Shown: positions 25,069-33,791 of the stretch, piece by piece
Layout: each line of letters begins with the position of its first letter
Numbering within the stretch: position 1 is the first letter of the stretch
Made by a program: the position numbers and the translations under genes
Origin: Hymenobacter algoricola
Lineage (GTDB): Bacteria > Bacteroidota > Bacteroidia > Cytophagales > Hymenobacteraceae
NCBI RefSeq assembly: GCF_039539525.1
Contig: NZ_BAABDH010000103.1
Span: forward strand, 1 to 64,000
DNA length: 64,000 nucleotides
Direction of reading: 5' to 3'
The notes under the pieces: generated by a model
Seen by the model: the letters and a program-made list of their open reading frames with translations, nothing else
Told to the model about the DNA's origin: nothing
The model's database searches: none

Positions 25069-26895
25069 ATGGCTGTATTTCGTTTTCTGCCCGCGCTGCT
25101 GCTCTCTGCCTGGGGCCGGGTGTCCGTTTGGCGCCGGCTGTTTGCATTTGGCGCTGGTGCAGTCTGCGGTGCATTGCTGCCCTTGGCGGTTTCGGCCCAG
25201 CAGGCGCCGCCCGCCGCCTACTGGGTGCTGCTGCGCGACAAAGCCGGCATGCAGCTCGATGCCCCCCGCTATTTCAGCCCGCCCGCCCGGGCCCGGCGCC
25301 GGCGTCAGCACCTGCCTACCCACGACAGCACCGACTTGCCCGTGCGCCCCGATTACGTTCGCCAGATCCAGGCCGCGGCCGACTCGGTAACCCTGGTCAG
25401 CCGCTGGTTCAACGCCGTGGCCTGCCGGGCCACGCCGGGCCAGGCGGCCCAGCTGCGCCGGCTGCCCGGCGTGCGGCAGGTGCTGCTGCGCCCCGCGGTT
25501 ACCATGATGCCCGCCGCTACTAGCAAAGCCGTGCAAGAAGGCAAAACCGAGCTTTCTGCCGCCGACCGGCAGCTGGCTCGGCAGCAGGTCAGCAGCCTGG
25601 GCGGCGGCGCCTTTCGCCGGGCCGGCCTGGATGGAAAGGGGCTGCGCATCGCCATTTTTGACGTGGGCTTTTCCGGCGCCGACAAGCACGAGGCCTTTCA
25701 GCAGCTGTTCCGCGACAAGCGCGTGGTGCTCACCCACGACTTTGTCCGTGACCAGCCCAACGTATTTGTGGGCGGCAACCACGGCACCGAGGTGCTCTCG
25801 TGCCTGGCCGGGCGCCTGCCCGACGGCACGCCGCTGGGGCTGGCACCCCAGGCCGAGTTTCTGCTGGCCCGCACCGAACGGGCCCTGCGGGAGCTGTATG
25901 CCGAGGAGGAAGCCTGGCTGGCCGCCGCCGAGTGGGCCGACCGCAACGGGGCCGACATCATCAACTCTTCCCTGGGCTATACCGACCGCCGCTACTTTCC
26001 CGAGCAGATGGACGGGCGCACCAGCCTGATTGCCCGCGCCGCCGCGCTGGCCGTGCGCAAAGGCATGCTGGTGGTGAATGCCGCCGGCAATGATGGCGAC
26101 GACGACCAGTGGCACACCCTGGGCTCCCCGGCCGATGCGGATTCGGTGCTGGCCGTGGGCGGCCTCAACCCGGATACTTACCTGCACAGCGACTTCAGCA
26201 GCTACGGCCCCAGCGCCGACCGGCGGCTGAAGCCCAACGTGGTAGCCTTCGGCTCGGTGCTGGCCGCCGCGCCGGGCGGCTATTCCGTGGTGCAGGGTAC
26301 TTCCTTTGCCAGTCCGCTCACGGCGGGCTTCGCCGCCTGCGTCTGGCAGCAGGAGCGGGGTCTGTCGGCCATGCAGGTGTTTGCCAAAATTCAGCAGTCG
26401 GCCGACCTGTACCCGTACTTCGACTACGCCCACGGCTACGGCACGCCCCAGGCCCGCTTTTTCACCCAGGGCCCCGCACCTGCCGCGGCACCCACGGTCG
26501 ATATTTTGCCCAACGACAGCCTGCTGGCCGTGATAATCCGGCCGGAGGCAGCCCTGGTACCGGCCCGCACCCTGCCGCTCTACACCGACTCAGTGCAGGT
26601 GCTCGTGGCCGATAAGCCCGGGAAAATCCCGGCCGTGGGCCGCGAAACGCCCCGGCCGCTGCCCAACGATGCCACCCGGGCCGCGCTGCCCGTCGCGGCC
26701 GAGGAGGCGCCGCTGCCCCTGCACCCCGACTACCTCTACTGGCACATTGCCGACCGCCGCAACGTGCTTCGGTTCTACGAGGTGCGCGAGGTGACGCAGC
26801 GGGCCGTGCTGCAGGTGCCGCGCCGCCGCCTGCGCCCCGGCGACACGCTGCGGGTGCGGTACCGGGGCTTCACCCAAAGCTATTCTGCGCCATGA
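25069..26895 (+). CDS. S8 family subtilisin-like protease
   Basis: The 608-residue protease has a signal peptide (about residues 1-44, ending in VSAQ), a propeptide-like region, and the S8 catalytic triad Asp198 (AIFDVGFSG), His238 (GGNHGTEVLS) and Ser412 (QGTSFASPLTAGF). The last 150 residues are beta-rich (EVTQRAVLQVPRRRLRPGDT). There is no clear type IX sorting domain. ATG 25069 is set by the signal; the frame extends upstream to 24967 without conserved sequence. Its end overlaps the start of an outer-membrane protein gene by 4 bases, so the two are translationally coupled. Confidence 0.92.
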   Translation: MAVFRFLPALLLSAWGRVSVWRRLFAFGAGAVCGALLPLAVSAQQAPPAAYWVLLRDKAGMQLDAPRYFSPPARARRRRQHLPTHDSTDLPVRPDYVRQIQAAADSVTLVSRWFNAVACRATPGQAAQLRRLPGVRQVLLRPAVTMMPAATSKAVQEGKTELSAADRQLARQQVSSLGGGAFRRAGLDGKGLRIAIFDVGFSGADKHEAFQQLFRDKRVVLTHDFVRDQPNVFVGGNHGTEVLSCLAGRLPDGTPLGLAPQAEFLLARTERALRELYAEEEAWLAAAEWADRNGADIINSSLGYTDRRYFPEQMDGRTSLIARAAALAVRKGMLVVNAAGNDGDDDQWHTLGSPADADSVLAVGGLNPDTYLHSDFSSYGPSADRRLKPNVVAFGSVLAAAPGGYSVVQGTSFASPLTAGFAACVWQQERGLSAMQVFAKIQQSADLYPYFDYAHGYGTPQARFFTQGPAPAAAPTVDILPNDSLLAVIIRPEAALVPARTLPLYTDSVQVLVADKPGKIPAVGRETPRPLPNDATRAALPVAAEEAPLPLHPDYLYWHIADRRNVLRFYEVREVTQRAVLQVPRRRLRPGDTLRVRYRGFTQSYSAP

Positions 26896-27608
26896 AAAGC
26901 CGCTACTACCTGCTGCTGGCCGTCCTGCTAAGCCTGGCGCCGCCCCGGGCCCGGGCCCAGCGTGTGCTGCTGCGCGAAAACGTGGCCGCCGATACCATCC
27001 GTCCCACCTTTGGTCCCAACCGGGCCTACTTCAGCCACGTGTACTTCGGCTACGGCCTGGTGGCCGGGCGCTCCAGCCGGGAAGGGGCGGAGCTGCGCTA
27101 CGGCTCCTCGGCCGAGGTGCAGCTGGGGCTGCGCAACAAGTGGCGCCTGAACCAGCGCCTGGCCCTGGGGCTGGATGGACGCTACGCCCGGCCGGTGTAC
27201 CATCTGGCGCAAACCAGCACGAAAGTGCTGCCCGACCCGGTGCTGCACCGCCGCGAATACCTGGCTTTGCCCCAGCTGCAGAGCGAGGCCCTGCTGCGGC
27301 TCAGCTACGGCCGCCGCGGCAACGCCATCGGCCGCTACGTGGATGTAGTGGGCTGGGGTGGCTGGGTGCTGGGCTCCGTCCATCATACCGAAGACAGCCC
27401 GGCCGCCGGCAGCCGGAAGATACAGACGGCGCAGCGCGGCCTGGCCTACGTAAACCGCTGGAGCTACGGCACGGGCCTGCGGCTGGGCTCGGGGCGCTAC
27501 GCCCTGGCAGGGCGCTACCGTCTTTCCAACGTGTTTCGGCCCGCTTACCAGGCCCGCTACCCGGAGCTGCCCCGCTGGCTGCTGGGACTGGAGCTGAGCT
27601 GGCTGTAA
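26892..27608 (+). CDS. Outer-membrane beta-barrel-like protein, unknown function
   Basis: The 238-residue protein has a signal peptide (1-22, ends in RARA) and an alternating, aromatic-rich pattern (YFSHVYFGYGLVAGRSS, AEVQLGLRNKWRLNQRLALG, LGLELSWL at the C-terminus) typical of a small outer-membrane barrel. The ATG overlaps the subtilase stop as ATGA. I do not recognise the family. Coupling to the protease suggests the two work together, perhaps on protease export, anchoring or activity at the outer membrane; that is inference. Confidence 0.78.
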   Translation: MKSRYYLLLAVLLSLAPPRARAQRVLLRENVAADTIRPTFGPNRAYFSHVYFGYGLVAGRSSREGAELRYGSSAEVQLGLRNKWRLNQRLALGLDGRYARPVYHLAQTSTKVLPDPVLHRREYLALPQLQSEALLRLSYGRRGNAIGRYVDVVGWGGWVLGSVHHTEDSPAAGSRKIQTAQRGLAYVNRWSYGTGLRLGSGRYALAGRYRLSNVFRPAYQARYPELPRWLLGLELSWL

Positions 27609-27698
27609 GACGCGGCCGCAGCAGAGCCCGGATCAGACTGGAGCGGTGGCAACATGCTACTACCGGAATATTTGGGCCGTTTCCGGCAACCTTGGGGC

Positions 27699-27706
27699 TA
27701 TTTTTG
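27699..27706 (+). promoter_or_regulatory. Bacteroidota -7 box (TATTTTTG)
   Basis: TATTTTTG fits TANNTTTG and lies in the 216-base spacer before the lipoprotein gene at 27825; a TTTG at 27671-27674 is slightly too far upstream for the consensus. A second near-match, TACTTTG, lies at 27784-27790. Confidence 0.4.
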
Positions 27707-27824
27707 CGGTACACGAGCCTGTCAATCCGGGCCCGCTCCGGGGCTGGCTCCGCCCCGACTTTGCGGGGTGTCAGGAGGTTTTGTACTTTGCCGAACTGAT
27801 TAGATGATAGTTGCTTACCCCCCA

Positions 27825-28421
27825 ATGAAAAAAATAGTTCTTTTTGCCGTTTCCGCCGCCGGGTTGCTCCAGCTCACTTCCTGCCTGAATACGGAGCGGG
27901 AAGTCGGTACTTCGCGCAATGCGGACCGGGTATATTCGCCACCCACGGAAACCACCCGGGTGTCGGGCCGCACGGTGCTGAACACGGTGCGTGCCTCGCA
28001 CTACTTCTCCAATACCAAGACTAAGGATACCTTCGTGCTGCAGCTGACGGGCCCCAAGATCATGAACGGGCAGGCTCGCTTCATCATCCTGAGCAGCACC
28101 GGCGACACGCTCCGCAAGGAAGTGATGCCCGCCACTGCGCTGCTCGATGAGCGCCAGCTCGATGACCCGCAGGCCGCTACCGTGCGCGACAAGGAAATTG
28201 CCATTCTGCGCGGCATGAACAGCTTTTTTGCCGACGATCGGTTTGTGCAGCCCGCCGTGCCCAAAACGGCCAGCCAGCCGGGGGAAGTGGATGCTCAGTC
28301 CTGGTCGGCAGTGCAGGCCGACAGCCGTGCCGTGGGCTTCGACTACGTCACGGCGGCTGGCAAGGAGCGCCGCATTGCCTTTGATAAAAAACAGCAGAAA
28401 GCCGTAGTGGTGGCCGAATAG
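27825..28421 (+). CDS. Lipoprotein of unknown function
   Basis: The 198-residue protein has a lipoprotein signal (MKKIVLFAVS, LTSC with Cys20) and a compact soluble domain: GRTVLNTVRASHYFSNTKTK, LQLTGPKIMNGQARFIILS, GDTLRKEVMPATALLDE, IAILRGMNSFFADDRFVQPA. The region around residues 65-90 looks beta-rich. ATG 27825 is chosen because the first in-frame ATG (27804) would place hydrophilic residues before the signal. I do not recognise the family. It is followed by a very strong hairpin shared with the convergent M23 gene. Confidence 0.72.
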   Translation: MKKIVLFAVSAAGLLQLTSCLNTEREVGTSRNADRVYSPPTETTRVSGRTVLNTVRASHYFSNTKTKDTFVLQLTGPKIMNGQARFIILSSTGDTLRKEVMPATALLDERQLDDPQAATVRDKEIAILRGMNSFFADDRFVQPAVPKTASQPGEVDAQSWSAVQADSRAVGFDYVTAAGKERRIAFDKKQQKAVVVAE

Positions 28422-28436
28422 CCCGCCCGCTTCTTT

Positions 28437-28487
28437 AAACCCATAAAAAGGCCCCGCCGGATTCCGGCGGGGCCTTTTTATGGGTTT
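28437..28487. terminator. Perfect 24-bp hairpin, bidirectional terminator
   Basis: 24-base arms (28437-28460 and 28464-28487) are perfectly complementary around a 3-base loop. The core is AAAAAGGCCCCGCCGG and its inverse. It terminates the lipoprotein gene and, from the other side, possibly the M23 gene at 28600. Confidence 0.9.
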
Positions 28488-28599
28488 ACTATAACCAGCC
28501 AGAAGTGCCAGCCGGCCTGGTAGCGTAAACTGCCTCCCGTTCAACGAGCTGAACGAAAGGCCAGGTGTAAGCCGGTGAAGCGGCGCTGGATACCGGCCG

Positions 28600-29946
28600 T
28601 TAGCCCCGCGGCGCGGCCGCCGGACTCAGCCAGCCCACAACGCCCGACCCGCTGCGCACCAGCCGAAAGCCGCCGAAATCGCCCAGAACCGCCACCGTGC
28701 TACGCGCCGGGAGCGTGTCGACGGGGGTAGCCGAAAGCCGGGGCACCAGCAGCAGATCGGTGGCTACGGGCAGGGACTCGCGGCGCAGGGGCTCGGCCGG
28801 CACCACGGCCTTGGCCGCCACGTAGCCCACGCGGCCATCGGGCTGCTCCACGCGGTACCAGCTGGCCTGGCTGCCCACCACAAACAAGGGTGTATGGCGG
28901 GCCAGCAGGGCCGCGGGGGCACCCTTCGCCGTCGGGCTCAGCCGCAGCGCCGACTGCTTGTCCTTTACCCGTACCCACTGGCCCAGTCGCTCGGGCCGGG
29001 TGGCCGGGGCCGCGGGCAGGGCATCAGCCCGGCGCACAAAGGGAAAAGGGTCGACGGCCCCGCGGCCCGAGCGGTAGACGCCGAAGTGCAGATGGGGCGG
29101 GGTGCTGCGGGCATTGCCGGTGTTGCCCACCAGCCCCAGCGTGTCGCCGGCTTTGACCAGCTGCCCGGCCTGCACCAGCTGCTTGTCGAGGTGGGCGTAG
29201 TAGAGGTGCTGGCCGTGCTCGGCATCCGCCAGCCACACCACTTTGCCGCCCAGCGGGGTTTCGCCGGTGCGGGTAATCAGGCCCGGCACGGCGGCCACGG
29301 CCGGGGTGCCACGCTGGGCGAAGATGTCGATGCCCTCGTGGCGGCGGGCGCCGTTGTCCCGGTCGGCTCCCCAGAAGCTGCCCGCGGCGGCGTCGCTTTT
29401 GCCCTTCACCGGAAAGCCCAAAGACGGGGCCCGCTGGATCCGCAGGGTGTAGCGGCCGGTGCGCAGCAGCTCGGGCTGCACCCGCAGCAAGTGCTGGCGG
29501 TCATCTTCTACCGTGTAGCTAAACGACAGCGCCGCCGTATCGGCGGAGGCCACGGGCCGGGGAGCCGTCTGGTCGGGGCTCAGCTCGTAGGCGTCGAGAA
29601 AGACGTGGGCATCGGTGCCGGGCGCCAGCGTAAGGCTGATGTTGACCTGCTCGCCGGCCCGCACGGCGTAGCGGTAGGCGGCGGCGGAAGCGCGGTCGGC
29701 CCGGAAAAAGCCGGTTTCCTGGAAGGGCAGGGTTACCACCAGCGAATCGCGCAGGGCCCGGTCGGCAGCGGCCAGCCAGTCGCGGCCCAGGGCCGTTTCG
29801 TCGAGGTGGGCCTGGCGCAGGCGGCGGGCGTATTCCTGGTGGGCGGTGCTTTTCTGGAAGATGCCCTGCAGCGTTTGCTGCTTGCCGCAGGCGGAGACCA
29901 GAAATAATAACAGAAAAAGGCGGAAGGACTGGCGGATAGCGGACAT
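28600..29946 (-). CDS. M23 family metallopeptidase, lipoprotein
   Basis: The 448-residue protein has a lipoprotein signal (LVSAC, Cys20), an N-terminal helical and beta-rich region, then an M23 domain with zinc ligands in RRHEGIDIFAQRGTP (His, Asp) and HLHFGVYRSG (the HxH). Two SH3-like segments follow (LGQWVRVKDKQSALRLSP and RVEQPDGRVGYVAAKAV). Such proteins cut peptidoglycan cross-links or regulate other amidases at the cell wall. ATG 29946 is set by the lipoprotein signal; an upstream ATG at 29970 is possible but adds a non-signal leader. Confidence 0.88.
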   Translation of the reverse strand: MSAIRQSFRLFLLLFLVSACGKQQTLQGIFQKSTAHQEYARRLRQAHLDETALGRDWLAAADRALRDSLVVTLPFQETGFFRADRASAAAYRYAVRAGEQVNISLTLAPGTDAHVFLDAYELSPDQTAPRPVASADTAALSFSYTVEDDRQHLLRVQPELLRTGRYTLRIQRAPSLGFPVKGKSDAAAGSFWGADRDNGARRHEGIDIFAQRGTPAVAAVPGLITRTGETPLGGKVVWLADAEHGQHLYYAHLDKQLVQAGQLVKAGDTLGLVGNTGNARSTPPHLHFGVYRSGRGAVDPFPFVRRADALPAAPATRPERLGQWVRVKDKQSALRLSPTAKGAPAALLARHTPLFVVGSQASWYRVEQPDGRVGYVAAKAVVPAEPLRRESLPVATDLLLVPRLSATPVDTLPARSTVAVLGDFGGFRLVRSGSGVVGWLSPAAAPRG

Positions 29947-30136
29947 TGACGGGAATTGATACAAGCTCATAAACCCGGTTTGGGGGTGGGTAGTTCGTTT
30001 GGCGGCGCGGGCTTTGTACCCCTTTGAGTGGAGCGGAGGCAAACGTCGGGCTGCCGGTCAGGTCGGATATTCCGCGGGTAAGCCCCGGCAGAAAGCCGTA
30101 TTATTAGCCGATTTTTAGGCTTCTACCTTACCCGCT

Positions 30137-30775
30137 ATGTTTTCTGCTGCCCGCATCCAGACCATCCGCAAGAGCAAAGGCTATTCCCAGGAGCTGCTGG
30201 CCGAGCAGTCCGGGGTGAGTTTGCGCACCATTCAGCGGGTGGAGCAGGGCGACACGGTGCCGCGCGGCCACACGGTACAGGCATTGGCAGCGGCGCTCGG
30301 CGTGGCCCTGGAAGACTTCCGGCCGGAGCCGTCCCCGGTGGTCCGGACCGACAACAGCCTGACGCCCGCCGCTTCGCCGGCGCTGGTGCTGCTGCCCGTC
30401 GCCCCGGCCCTGCGCGCCGATCCGGACTTCGTACAGCTGCTCAACCTGAGCGCGCTGAGCTTTCTGGCCCTGCCGTTTCTGAACATCCTCGTGCCACTGC
30501 TGCTGTGGCGGGGACGCCGCCATACTACCGCCGACGTGGCCGCGGTGGGCCGCCGGGTGCTGGGGTTCCAGGTGCTGTGGCAGGCCGGGTGTGCCGCGGC
30601 CTACCTGCTGCTGGCCCTGGGGCAGCTGGTGTCGAACCACTACTTTCACACCGTTTGGCGTAGCGGCTACGTGGTGATTTTTGCCCTGAGCTACGGCTTA
30701 AACGTGGCCGTTATCGGGCACGCGGCCTGGCGGCTGCGGCGGGGAGAGCAGGACGTGTACCCGGTGCGGCTGTAA
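30137..30775 (+). CDS. XRE-type HTH regulator with membrane segments
   Basis: The 212-residue protein starts with a Cro/C1-type HTH (residues 6-60: IRKSKGYSQELLAEQSGVSL, then RTIQRVEQG). The last 110 residues contain four hydrophobic segments (about 95-117, 135-160, 165-185, 190-205), so the DNA-binding domain would be tethered to the inner membrane. This architecture resembles membrane-bound HTH proteins with a small four-helix domain. Whether it senses a membrane or redox signal cannot be told. A TACCTTAC near-match promoter box lies just before the ATG. Confidence 0.8.
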   Translation: MFSAARIQTIRKSKGYSQELLAEQSGVSLRTIQRVEQGDTVPRGHTVQALAAALGVALEDFRPEPSPVVRTDNSLTPAASPALVLLPVAPALRADPDFVQLLNLSALSFLALPFLNILVPLLLWRGRRHTTADVAAVGRRVLGFQVLWQAGCAAAYLLLALGQLVSNHYFHTVWRSGYVVIFALSYGLNVAVIGHAAWRLRRGEQDVYPVRL

Positions 30776-30895
30776 AAAATGGTCTGACTGCCAGTGGATT
30801 AAGCCAAGTGGCGGGTAAGTGGCGGCAAAATGGCGCACGGGCGAAGGGGCGTACGGGGTAAGTTTGATCCATCAATCATCCCAATCGTTAGCCTT

Positions 30896-31870
30896 ATGAA
30901 ACTGCTCCTGAAAATTCTGCTGGCCGTCCTCCTTCTCCTCGTCGTATCCGGCCTGGGCGGCTACTTCTACATGAAAAAGAAGTTCCAGGCCCCGGCCAAT
31001 CAGCTCGTCGTGAGTCAGCTGCCCCTCTCCAGCTCCTTCGTCTGGCAGGCTGACTCGACGGCCCGGCCTGTCGTTGCCCACCGGGCCCTGCTGGTACCGG
31101 TACGGCTGGCCGGCTGTTCCCGCACCTGCTACCTGCAGTTCGATACCGGAGTGCCTTACACGCTGCTGCACACCAAGGCGGTGGAGCTGCTGCGGGCGGC
31201 TTACCCGGCCACCCGGGCCGCGCTGGCCGCGCCGAACGATACCGTGCGCAACCTAACCTTCACCCTGGGCACCGGGCAGGTGCTGGTCCGCCGCCTGCCG
31301 CTGCTGCGCGGCGGCTCCCAGCAGCTGCCCGCCGACAGCGCCGCCCCGTTTGTTATCGGCACGCTCGGTACCGATCTGCTGGAGGGCCGGGTGCTGGTGC
31401 TCGACTACGCCCGCCAGCAGTTCCGGCTCACCCGGCAGGTGCCCGCCGACTTAGCTGCCCGCGCCGCTTTCGTGCCCTTGGTCTTCAACAGCCGCCGGAT
31501 TCTGTTTGATGCCACTGTGCGGGGCAAGCAGGAGCAGATGCTGTTCGATACGGGAACCAGCGCCTTTGCCCTGCTCACCAGCCAGAGTATCTGGCAGCAG
31601 CTGGCCCAGCCCGGGGCGCGGCCCCGCGTCACGGCGGTCAATTCCTGGGGCAAGACGCTTACGGCCCACACGGTAGCCACGGGCGAGGCGCTGCACCTGG
31701 GCGCCGCTACCGTGCCGCTGCAGACGGTGACCTACATGGAGGGCACCAGCTTGATGCAAAACCTGCTGACGCGCTTTTCGGGCATGGGCGGCATGCTGGG
31801 CAACGAGCCGTTCGACAACCGCACTGTTATCCTGGACGTGCAGGGCTCCCGCTTCGGGTTGGTGCAGTAG
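30896..31870 (+). CDS. Retropepsin-like aspartic protease, membrane-anchored
   Basis: The 324-residue protein has one N-terminal membrane anchor (about 4-24) and two copies of a retropepsin-like catalytic motif: FDTGVPYTLL with Asp83, and LFDTGTSAFALL with Asp218. Two-Asp-motif single chains fold like a pepsin dimer. Other conserved blocks are IGTLGTDLLEGRVLVLDYA and MGGMLGNEPFDNRTVILDV. The active site would face the periplasm. ATG 30896 is set by the hydrophobic anchor. It is followed after 79 bases by the HMG-CoA lyase gene, which has its own promoter box. Confidence 0.85.
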   Translation: MKLLLKILLAVLLLLVVSGLGGYFYMKKKFQAPANQLVVSQLPLSSSFVWQADSTARPVVAHRALLVPVRLAGCSRTCYLQFDTGVPYTLLHTKAVELLRAAYPATRAALAAPNDTVRNLTFTLGTGQVLVRRLPLLRGGSQQLPADSAAPFVIGTLGTDLLEGRVLVLDYARQQFRLTRQVPADLAARAAFVPLVFNSRRILFDATVRGKQEQMLFDTGTSAFALLTSQSIWQQLAQPGARPRVTAVNSWGKTLTAHTVATGEALHLGAATVPLQTVTYMEGTSLMQNLLTRFSGMGGMLGNEPFDNRTVILDVQGSRFGLVQ

Positions 31871-31911
31871 GCGGGAGGAAATGCCGGCGCCGCGGTTGTC
31901 CCGGCAGCCGC

Positions 31912-31919
31912 TACCTTTG
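31912..31919 (+). promoter_or_regulatory. Bacteroidota -7 box (TACCTTTG)
   Basis: TACCTTTG, a perfect TANNTTTG match, ends 30 bases before the ATG of the HMG-CoA lyase gene. Confidence 0.6.
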
Positions 31920-31949
31920 CGGCCCAGTTCCACCCAACGCTCCCTGCCC

Positions 31950-32798
31950 ATGAAGCTCATCGAATGCCCCCGCGACGCCATGCAGGGCCTGACCGAGTTC
32001 ATCCCGACAGCTACCAAAACGGCCTACCTCCAGGCGCTGCTGGCCGTCGGCTTCGACACGCTCGACTTCGGCTCCTTCGTTTCGCCCAAGGCCATTCCGC
32101 AGCTCCGCGACACGGCCGAGGTGCTGGCCGGGCTGGATTTGGGCCGGACCAACACCCGGCTGCTGGCCATCGTGGCGAACCTGCGCGGGGCCGAAACGGC
32201 CGCGCTGCACCCTGAAATCCAGTTTATCGGCTTCCCGCTGTCGGTGTCCGAAACCTTTCAGCAGCGCAACACCAACAAGAGCACCATCGAAGCCCTGGCC
32301 GAGCTGGCCCGGATGCAGAGCCTGTGCGAGAAGACCGGCAAAACCCTGGTAACCTACCTGTCGATGGGCTTCGGCAACCCCTACGGCGACCCGTGGAGCC
32401 CCGACATCGTGGCCGAGTTCACCCGGACGCTTTCCAACATGGGCGTGGGCATCGTGGCGCTGTCCGATACCATCGGGGCCTCCACGCCGGCCACGATTGA
32501 GCCGCTGTTCAGCCAGCTGATTCCGGCGTTTCCGGCTATTGAGTTCGGCGCCCACCTGCACACCACGCCCGGCAGCTGGCGCGAGAAGGTGCAGGCCGCC
32601 TACCTGGCCGGCTGCCGCCGCTTCGACGGGGCCCTGGGCGGCTTCGGCGGCTGCCCTATGGCCACGGACGTGCTGACCGGCAACATGGCCACGGAGAACC
32701 TGGTGGCGTATTTCGCCGAGCAAGGGGAGGAGCTGGGGCTGGATATGGGCGCGTTGGCGCGGGCGCAGGCCGCGGCGGGCGGCGTGTTCCACTTCTGA
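31950..32798 (+). CDS. Hydroxymethylglutaryl-CoA lyase
   Basis: The 282-residue protein belongs to the DRE-TIM metallolyases. It begins IECPRDAMQGLTEFIPT (the catalytic Arg and Asp region), has FPLSVSETFQQRNTNKS, and ends with GALGGFGGCPMATDVLTGNM, the G-loop with the catalytic cysteine. HMG-CoA lyase cleaves HMG-CoA to acetyl-CoA and acetoacetate in leucine degradation. Family length is normal. ATG 31950 is preceded by a consensus promoter. The next gene, a LutA-like protein, is separated by a repeat hairpin and may be cotranscribed. Confidence 0.92.
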   Translation: MKLIECPRDAMQGLTEFIPTATKTAYLQALLAVGFDTLDFGSFVSPKAIPQLRDTAEVLAGLDLGRTNTRLLAIVANLRGAETAALHPEIQFIGFPLSVSETFQQRNTNKSTIEALAELARMQSLCEKTGKTLVTYLSMGFGNPYGDPWSPDIVAEFTRTLSNMGVGIVALSDTIGASTPATIEPLFSQLIPAFPAIEFGAHLHTTPGSWREKVQAAYLAGCRRFDGALGGFGGCPMATDVLTGNMATENLVAYFAEQGEELGLDMGALARAQAAAGGVFHF

Positions 32799-32819
32799 GC
32801 CTGATTGATCTGAAAAATC

Positions 32820-32854
32820 GTCTGTCATCCTGAGCAGAGCGAAGGATGACAGAC
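32820..32854. repeat. Dispersed hairpin repeat GTCATCCTGAGC-type
   Basis: GTCTGTCATCCT (32820-32831) pairs perfectly with AGGATGACAGAC (32843-32854) around an 11-base loop. It is an intergenic REP-like element similar in style to the others in this window. Confidence 0.7.
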
Positions 32855-32881
32855 GTCACTAACCAACTACACCACCCCCTC

Positions 32882-33619
32882 ATGCCTACCCCGCAAGTCG
32901 ACCTGTTCATTCCCTGCTTCGTGGACCAGCTGTTTCCCGACACCGCCATGAACATGGTTAAGGTGCTGGAAAAGCTAGGCTGCGCAGTGCACTACAACGG
33001 TGACCAGACCTGCTGCGGGCAGCCGGCCTACAACGCCGGCTACAAGGCCGAAAGCTGCGAGGTGGCCACCAAGTTTCTCGACGACTTCCCCTCGGCCGAG
33101 GGCCGCTACATCGTGAGTCCTTCCGCGTCGTGCGTGGGCATGGTGCGCAACTCCTACGCCGAGCTGTTTGAGGGCAGCGCCGAGCAGGGCCGCTACCACG
33201 GCGTGCAGCGCCGCATCTTCGAGATGACCGAGTTTATCGTCGACGTGCTGGGTGTAAGCCGCATTGCCGGGGCGCAGCTCACCGGCAAGTACACCTACCA
33301 CGATTCCTGCTCGGCCCTGCGGGAGTGCGGCATCCGCGCGGCCCCGCGCCAGCTGCTGGATGCGGTGCAGGGCCTGGAGCGGCTGGAAATGGCTGAAACG
33401 GAAACCTGCTGCGGCTTCGGCGGCACCTTTGCCGTCAAGTTCGAAGCCATTTCGGTCGCCATGGCCGAGCAGAAAGTGGAGCACGCCCTGGCCACGGGCG
33501 CCGAGTTCATCATCAGCACCGATACCAGCTGCCTGATGCACCTGGACGCCTACATCCGCCGGGAGAAAAAGCCGATTAAAACCCTTCACGTGGCCGACGT
33601 GCTGGCCAGCGGCTGGTAA
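32882..33619 (+). CDS. (Fe-S)-binding protein of the LutA/YkgE family
   Basis: The 245-residue protein carries two cysteine-rich CCG domains: DLFIPCFVDQLFPDTAMNM with TCCGQPAYNAGY, and YTYHDSCSALRECGI with TETCCGFGGTFAVKF. These ligate a [4Fe-4S] cluster in LutA-like subunits of lactate/glycolate oxidation complexes. Partner genes lutB and lutC are not in this window. ATG 32882 is preferred; an in-frame ATG at 32846 lies inside the hairpin repeat. A terminator follows. Confidence 0.88.
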   Translation: MPTPQVDLFIPCFVDQLFPDTAMNMVKVLEKLGCAVHYNGDQTCCGQPAYNAGYKAESCEVATKFLDDFPSAEGRYIVSPSASCVGMVRNSYAELFEGSAEQGRYHGVQRRIFEMTEFIVDVLGVSRIAGAQLTGKYTYHDSCSALRECGIRAAPRQLLDAVQGLERLEMAETETCCGFGGTFAVKFEAISVAMAEQKVEHALATGAEFIISTDTSCLMHLDAYIRREKKPIKTLHVADVLASGW

Positions 33620-33678
33620 AAAGCTGGAGCAGCGCGAAGCAATCCGTCTTGGGCAATGAAACCAGCCCGGTACACCTA

Positions 33679-33711
33679 AAAGCCCCAACGTCACGCTGAC
33701 GTCGGGGCTTT
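33679..33711. terminator. Terminator after the LutA-like gene
   Basis: AAAGCCCCAACGTCA (33679-33693) pairs with TGACGTCGGGGCTTT (33697-33711) with one mismatch and a 3-base loop, ending in T. Confidence 0.8.
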
Positions 33712-33791
33712 CGGCTGGAATAGGCTATGCACCTGTAAGAGGCCAGATTGCTTCCGCTTAGCCCTGGCAATAACTCGCAATAACAGGTTGA

